From positions 1 through 8,847 of the forward strand of contig JAISJY010000140.1 of the NCBI GenBank assembly GCA_031261365.1: a DNA stretch of 8,847 nt, given 5' to 3'. Below the pieces are notes generated by a model. It was not told where the DNA came from, did not search any database, and was given only the letters and a program-made list of their open reading frames with translations. Source of the stretch: Caryophanales bacterium (lineage in GTDB: Bacteria; Bacillota_I; Bacilli_A; RFN20; JAISJY01). Positions 5,669 to 8,847 of this stretch are shown here, in pieces. Both the position numbers and the translations under genes were made by a program. The stretch's first letter is position 1. Each line of letters opens with the position of its first letter.

Positions 5669-7652
5669 ATAATGGTATATATGCTACTGAATTTGCTAAC
5701 ATCATTAAAATAAAAATTGTACACATAACTAATGGTCCTAAATAAGATTTACCACTTATTTTAAAGAACCACCTATTAAACATTGGTAAAACAAACATCA
5801 AAGGTATTAAACCAAAAAGAATATTAATAAACAACCATTGAGTCATTTCTGGTGTCTCGGTAAAGAAAACAGTTCCTGTAAACCCAAAAGTTATATATTG
5901 AATTGCTAAAATAATAATTAAACCTAAAGTGTTTTGTAAACCGACTATTAATAAAGATTTCCATTCTTTTTCTCCCTCTACTCGCATATTACCATTTACT
6001 CTAATGGAATTAGATAAATAGAATATTAAGAAGAAAGGAATATACATTAAACCTTGTAAGATAACTTTTTGATTAACAGGGTGAGCGGCTATTAAAAAGA
6101 AAAATCTATAATCAACATGGAAAAGATAATAGACAGTATCTAATAACCAATAAAAGAATAAAACTATCATTAAAGCAACTAAAATAGTCTTTAAAATATC
6201 TTTAAATGTTATCTTAACACCCCAAGATTCTACTGATAAAGGTTCAACTTCCTCGCCACTTTTTAAAGCTTTGGCTTTCTTAATATAATGTGTTGTAAAG
6301 AAAACTCCTAAAAAGATTACCATTGAAACAACTCCATTTAAGATAGCCCACAACATCACACCATTATTCATTCTTTGAGGAAAAAACCAAGTCATTTGAG
6401 AGTTGGTGGCTTTATTAAAAAAGGTTGCAGTTAATTGAGCACAAGGAATATAACTGACAGCCGATACTACAGCACCAACTATAAAAGCTAATAAAAAGAT
6501 TAAAGTTCCTGATTTACTCCTTTTAGAAATGCCTTTTGGAACCATCTGTTTAACTGAAGCAAAACAAGGTATCTTTAATAATAAAGTTGCTAAAGGTAAT
6601 AATAAAGCAAAACCTGCCACTAAAGAAATAGTTGTAAATAATTCTTTCCATAAGTTAATGAGATTTCTTGCCCCTAAACCATTACTTTCATAATCCATCG
6701 CAATACCAAAAAATGCCATCATTGAAGCATTAGCATTAGCATCATAAGGTTGAAAAGCGTGTATTGTTTTAGTATTGAAAACTTGTCGCATTGTTTTAGT
6801 ATTCGGATTACCATAAACATTTCCAATTTCTATTTGTTGAGAGTAAGCAATTTTCTCTTCATTTGTTAAACCTGAATTAACAAAATCATGAGCTTCAATA
6901 GCCCAAGACATATCACTAGTTGGTTTACCTGTATTAGCAATAGGCTTATTTCTAAAAGCTCCCTCATCATAATAAGCATAATCAAGTCCCATATTACTTT
7001 TACTATTAACTATACTATTATCAATACTAATAACATACCCAGAGATATAGACTGAATTAACTTTACTTGGTTTACCTGTAGAAATAGATTCTTTACCAAA
7101 ATGAACTGCTGTTTGATAAGCAGCATTACCACCAGCCGAATGACCTGTAACTCCTATCTTGGCTTTATCAATATAATTTAAAACATTCCCCTCATAAATA
7201 TAATCTATTAAATCAAAAGCCCCATAACCTTCATTAGAAGCAATAGCACTACTTTCTCTACCAATAGCTGATGAACTGTTACCTTGTGAATAAGGGTCAA
7301 AGTTAATAACTACATAACCCCTTCTAGCAAACTCTAAAGCAATACCACTTTGGGTTTCTTTAGTTCTTTGGAAACCAGGAATAACGATTATCAAAGGAGC
7401 TTTATTATCGTGGGTAGCAGTTTTAGGTTTATATAAATCAGCTGAAATATTTTGACCATCTCTCATAGGAAAATCAACCGTTGTAATCTTAACATTACCA
7501 AAATCTGTTTGAATAAGAAAAGCACAATATGAAGAAACAAAAACTGTAATTATTAAAATAAATAACCATTTAGCTGCTTTATCTATTTTAAGTAGATATT
7601 GCCCAGCTTTTTTGATACTTCCCCAAACTTTTACAAATATATTTTCCTTCAT
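5667..7652 (-). CDS. Membrane-anchored alpha/beta hydrolase fused to polytopic membrane domain
   Basis: The protein has 661 residues. A basic N-terminus leads to a membrane helix at about 27-47. An alpha/beta hydrolase domain follows at about 55-325: APLIIVIPGF (86-94) after the first strand, RRGYVVINFDPYSQGNSS, and the nucleophile elbow GHSAG (170-174, Ser172). His298 (TKTIHAFQPY) is the best catalytic His candidate, while the acid residue is not clear to me. From about 337 there are some eight hydrophobic segments (about 337-358, 383-405, 431-454, 487-510, 529-548, 567-588, 605-624, 636-657), a membrane domain I cannot name. Helix placement suggests an extracytoplasmic hydrolase domain. A likely role is ester or amide hydrolysis at the cell surface; the substrate is unknown. 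The start is supported by AAGGAG 7 nt before the ATG. It is first in the operon behind the LysR gene. Confidence 0.85.
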   Translation of the reverse strand: MKENIFVKVWGSIKKAGQYLLKIDKAAKWLFILIITVFVSSYCAFLIQTDFGNVKITTVDFPMRDGQNISADLYKPKTATHDNKAPLIIVIPGFQRTKETQSGIALEFARRGYVVINFDPYSQGNSSSAIGRESSAIASNEGYGAFDLIDYIYEGNVLNYIDKAKIGVTGHSAGGNAAYQTAVHFGKESISTGKPSKVNSVYISGYVISIDNSIVNSKSNMGLDYAYYDEGAFRNKPIANTGKPTSDMSWAIEAHDFVNSGLTNEEKIAYSQQIEIGNVYGNPNTKTMRQVFNTKTIHAFQPYDANANASMMAFFGIAMDYESNGLGARNLINLWKELFTTISLVAGFALLLPLATLLLKIPCFASVKQMVPKGISKRSKSGTLIFLLAFIVGAVVSAVSYIPCAQLTATFFNKATNSQMTWFFPQRMNNGVMLWAILNGVVSMVIFLGVFFTTHYIKKAKALKSGEEVEPLSVESWGVKITFKDILKTILVALMIVLFFYWLLDTVYYLFHVDYRFFFLIAAHPVNQKVILQGLMYIPFFLIFYLSNSIRVNGNMRVEGEKEWKSLLIVGLQNTLGLIIILAIQYITFGFTGTVFFTETPEMTQWLFINILFGLIPLMFVLPMFNRWFFKISGKSYLGPLVMCTIFILMMLANSVAYIPL

Positions 7653-7659
7653 ATTATAA

Positions 7660-7665
7660 CTCCTT
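7660..7665 (-). promoter_or_regulatory. Strong SD AAGGAG for the hydrolase
   Basis: AAGGAG lies 7 nt upstream of the ATG at 7652, an optimal arrangement. It fixes the start of the first gene of the four-gene unit. Confidence 0.8.
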
Positions 7666-7681
7666 CAAATTAGCTAATCTA

Positions 7682-7738
7682 ATTATATGAAAAAGCAAGT
7701 TAATTTATATTACAATATTTTTATATGATATAAATATT
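7682..7738 (-). promoter_or_regulatory. Candidate operon promoter and regulator-binding dyads
   Basis: A perfect -10, TATAAT, lies at 7687-7682, which would start transcription near 7675. The hexamer 17 nt upstream (ATATAA, 7710-7705) matches the -35 consensus poorly, as is common at activator-dependent promoters. The perfect dyad ATATTGTAATAT (7718-7707) overlaps that -35 position. A longer imperfect dyad, AATATTTATAT-C-ATATAAAAATATT, lies at 7738-7714 just upstream. This spacing resembles the activation and recognition sites of LysR-type regulators, and a LysR gene is adjacent. The region is so AT-rich that short dyads could arise by chance. No GC-rich terminator hairpin separates the LysR gene from this promoter, so read-through is possible. 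Confidence 0.4.
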
Positions 7739-7758
7739 TTTTATGTTTGATATATCTT

Positions 7759-8634
7759 TTATTTATATTTCTTTATTTGAATGTAACTTATAAAATCTTT
7801 TAACTCTTGAAATAAAACTGTTTTCTTATGCCAAACTAAACCTATTTCTAAGTTTATGCCTTGATTAAAAGGTAAGCCTACTAAATCTGCATCATCATCT
7901 ATTAAAGGCTTCATTAGAAACGCGACTCCTTGATTTAGATAAATATACTTTTTAATAATGGCTAATTGAGAAGTATTTAATAAAACATTCATATTTACTT
8001 TATCTTTTTTAAATATCTCTTTAATTAAAATGTTTTGAAAAGAACCCTCATTCATTAAAATCAACGGTTCATTTTCTAATTGTTTTGTGGTTACTTTTTG
8101 ATTATTAACTAATCTATGATTTTTACTTAAAGCCAAACATAATTCAGTATCAAGAAGTTTCACATAGTTATAATTTTCCATAATATTATTATCAATAATA
8201 GTAATACCGATGTCTATTTCTTTGTTTTCTATTCTATTAACAATCTTTAAAGAACCAGACTCAATCATTTCAAACTCAATAGTAGGGTTTATTTCTTTAT
8301 AACTTAAAAATATCTTTGGGAACAAGAACACCCCTATCATTGGAGGTACACCTATTCTTATCTTTTTAACTGACTTAGATAATATTGCCATATTATTAGC
8401 AAGGTCATCAGCTTTCTCTAATAACTCTTTAGCATATTGTAAAAAGTATTCACCCTCTTTGGTTAAGACTAACCTTTTATTAATTCTTTTAAATAGAGAT
8501 ACTCCAAACTCATTTTCCAACATTATAATAGAAGTTGAAATAGTTGGCTGAGTGACAAAAAGAGTTTCTGAAGCTTTAGAGATAGAACCAGCCGAACAAG
8601 TAACAACAAAATACTTTAATTGCAATAATGTCAT
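7759..8634 (-). CDS. LysR-type transcriptional regulator
   Basis: At 291 residues it has normal LTTR length. The N-terminal winged helix-turn-helix is canonical: LLQLKYFVVTCSAGSISKAS, then LFVTQPTIST, LENEFGVSLFKR and LVLTKEGEYFL (residues 3-65), followed by a linker helix to about 88. The periplasmic-binding-protein-like effector domain runs from about 91 (KIRIGVPPMIG) to the end, with EIDIGITI (about 138-146) and a C-terminal ELKDFISYIQ helix. It lies in the same direction as the hydrolase-lipoprotein-malic enzyme-esterase unit, 106 bp upstream, so it probably controls that unit. The effector is unknown; a C4-dicarboxylate is conceivable because the unit includes malic enzyme, but this is inference. 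The start matches the family N-terminus, although no SD is visible before it. The stop is TAA. Confidence 0.92.
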   Translation of the reverse strand: MTLLQLKYFVVTCSAGSISKASETLFVTQPTISTSIIMLENEFGVSLFKRINKRLVLTKEGEYFLQYAKELLEKADDLANNMAILSKSVKKIRIGVPPMIGVFLFPKIFLSYKEINPTIEFEMIESGSLKIVNRIENKEIDIGITIIDNNIMENYNYVKLLDTELCLALSKNHRLVNNQKVTTKQLENEPLILMNEGSFQNILIKEIFKKDKVNMNVLLNTSQLAIIKKYIYLNQGVAFLMKPLIDDDADLVGLPFNQGINLEIGLVWHKKTVLFQELKDFISYIQIKKYK

Positions 8635-8664
8635 ATAAATATTTTATCATAAATATAAAAATTA

Positions 8665-8693
8665 TTTATCGTTGCGGGTGGTTTTTTTGTTAA
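8665..8693 (-). promoter_or_regulatory. Candidate LysR gene promoter, TTAACA-N17-GATAAA
   Basis: TTAACA (8693-8688, five of six to consensus) and GATAAA (8670-8665, four of six) are separated by 17 nt. Transcription would start near 8658, leaving a leader of about 24 nt. The spacer holds a GC-rich patch, ACCACCCGCAAC (8682-8671), unlike its surroundings. Confidence 0.45.
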
Positions 8694-8710
8694 TCAAATA
8701 CAGTTGATTA
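8691..8710. repeat. Inverted repeat TAATCAA-N6-TTGATTA (candidate autoregulatory operator)
   Basis: The arms TAATCAA (8691-8697) and TTGATTA (8704-8710) are perfect complements around a 6-nt centre. The arm nearer the LysR gene overlaps the candidate -35 of that gene. LysR-type regulators commonly repress their own genes from such positions, so an autoregulatory operator is plausible. It is not a terminator, because no T-run follows the stem on either strand. Confidence 0.45.
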
Positions 8711-8751
8711 CCTATATTCTTGTTCATAACTAATTAAGATAAATGAAATAA

Positions 8752-8847
8752 TTACTCTTTACTTACATATTTTGATAAATCAAAGTTTTCTTCATTGATT
8801 TCTCTTAAATCGAATAAATATAATTTTTTATCATTAAAATGCATCCA
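8752..8847 (-). CDS. C-terminal fragment of unidentified protein (runs off right edge)
   Basis: An open frame of 31 codons enters from the right edge and ends with TAA at 8754-8752. It reads WMHFNDKKLYLFDLREI followed by NEENFDLSKYVSKE, a charged hydrophilic tail. It shares base composition and strand with the rest. I do not recognise the family from this tail. A Met at the second codon means a short 30-residue protein cannot be excluded, but no upstream sequence is available to look for an SD. No hairpin terminator lies between it and the LysR gene. Confidence 0.5.
   Translation of the reverse strand, partial: WMHFNDKKLYLFDLREINEENFDLSKYVSKE

Noticed and set aside
2553..7652. TAG reassigned to an amino acid, giving a hydrolase-lipoprotein-malic enzyme polyprotein
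   Set aside because: Each downstream gene has its own SD and start, the lipoprotein has a type II signal that must be N-terminal, and TAG closes full-length proteins of normal architecture. Readthrough stays open only for the esterase.
8671..8690. T-box or other riboswitch suggested by GCGGGTGG and the T-run
   Set aside because: The T-box consensus AGGGTGGNACCGCG is not met, no complementary arm exists nearby, and no plus-strand gene follows.
8691..8710. Rho-independent terminator for the right-edge gene
   Set aside because: The stem is AT-rich with seven pairs and is not followed by a T-run on the minus strand; on the plus strand the T-run precedes the stem.
1..8847. Mollicute code with TGA as tryptophan
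   Set aside because: Tryptophans in the large proteins are TGG, the genes contain no internal TGA, and TGA plausibly ends the 21-codon ORF.

Overview
The window is AT-rich, and every supportable gene is on the minus strand. Tryptophan is encoded by TGG, and TAA, TAG and TGA all end reading frames, so the standard bacterial code fits and a TGA=Trp mollicute code does not. AT-richness, purine-rich Shine-Dalgarno (SD) sites, diacylglyceryl-type lipoprotein signals, and a surface protein with an InlB-type repeat, GLUG-like repeats and a BIG2-like domain all suggest a low-GC Bacillota (Firmicutes) relative, possibly from a gut or other host-associated Bacilli/Erysipelotrichia-type lineage. That placement is inference.

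Layout in the direction of transcription (right to left). The window opens with the last 31 codons of an unidentified gene (8752-8847). A 117-bp gap follows, with a candidate promoter and a 7+7 bp dyad, and then a LysR-type regulator (7759-8634). After a 106-bp AT-rich gap with dyads, a TATAAT box and a strong SD comes a tight four-gene unit. It holds a membrane-anchored alpha/beta hydrolase fused to a polytopic membrane domain (5667-7652), a 1027-residue multidomain surface lipoprotein (2568-5651), a malic enzyme (1407-2555), and a lipoprotein SGNH/CE2-like esterase (214-1407) that is cut in two by one in-frame TAG. Gaps inside the unit are 15 nt, 12 nt and a 1-nt overlap, so it is very probably one operon. 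A near-consensus sigma-A promoter (TTGACA-N17-TATTAT) just past the esterase starts a new transcript. That transcript carries a 21-codon peptide whose stop overlaps the start of another lipoprotein running off the left edge.

How the genes may work together (inference): the unit makes three envelope proteins (two predicted ester hydrolases and a probable adhesin or ligand-binding lipoprotein) plus one cytosolic carbon-metabolism enzyme, probably under the adjacent LysR regulator. A surface programme that de-esterifies or binds a polymer, tied to malate/pyruvate metabolism, is one reading, but no substrate can be named from sequence.

The observations most worth a second look are the amber-interrupted esterase, the shared reading frame of three consecutive genes separated only by TAG plus a few codons, the promoter with its coupled micro-ORF, the altered GTGRSD motif of the malic enzyme, and the threefold approximately 105-residue repeat of unknown type ending the large lipoprotein. 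I saw no defence system, mobile element, CRISPR array, tRNA or rRNA.
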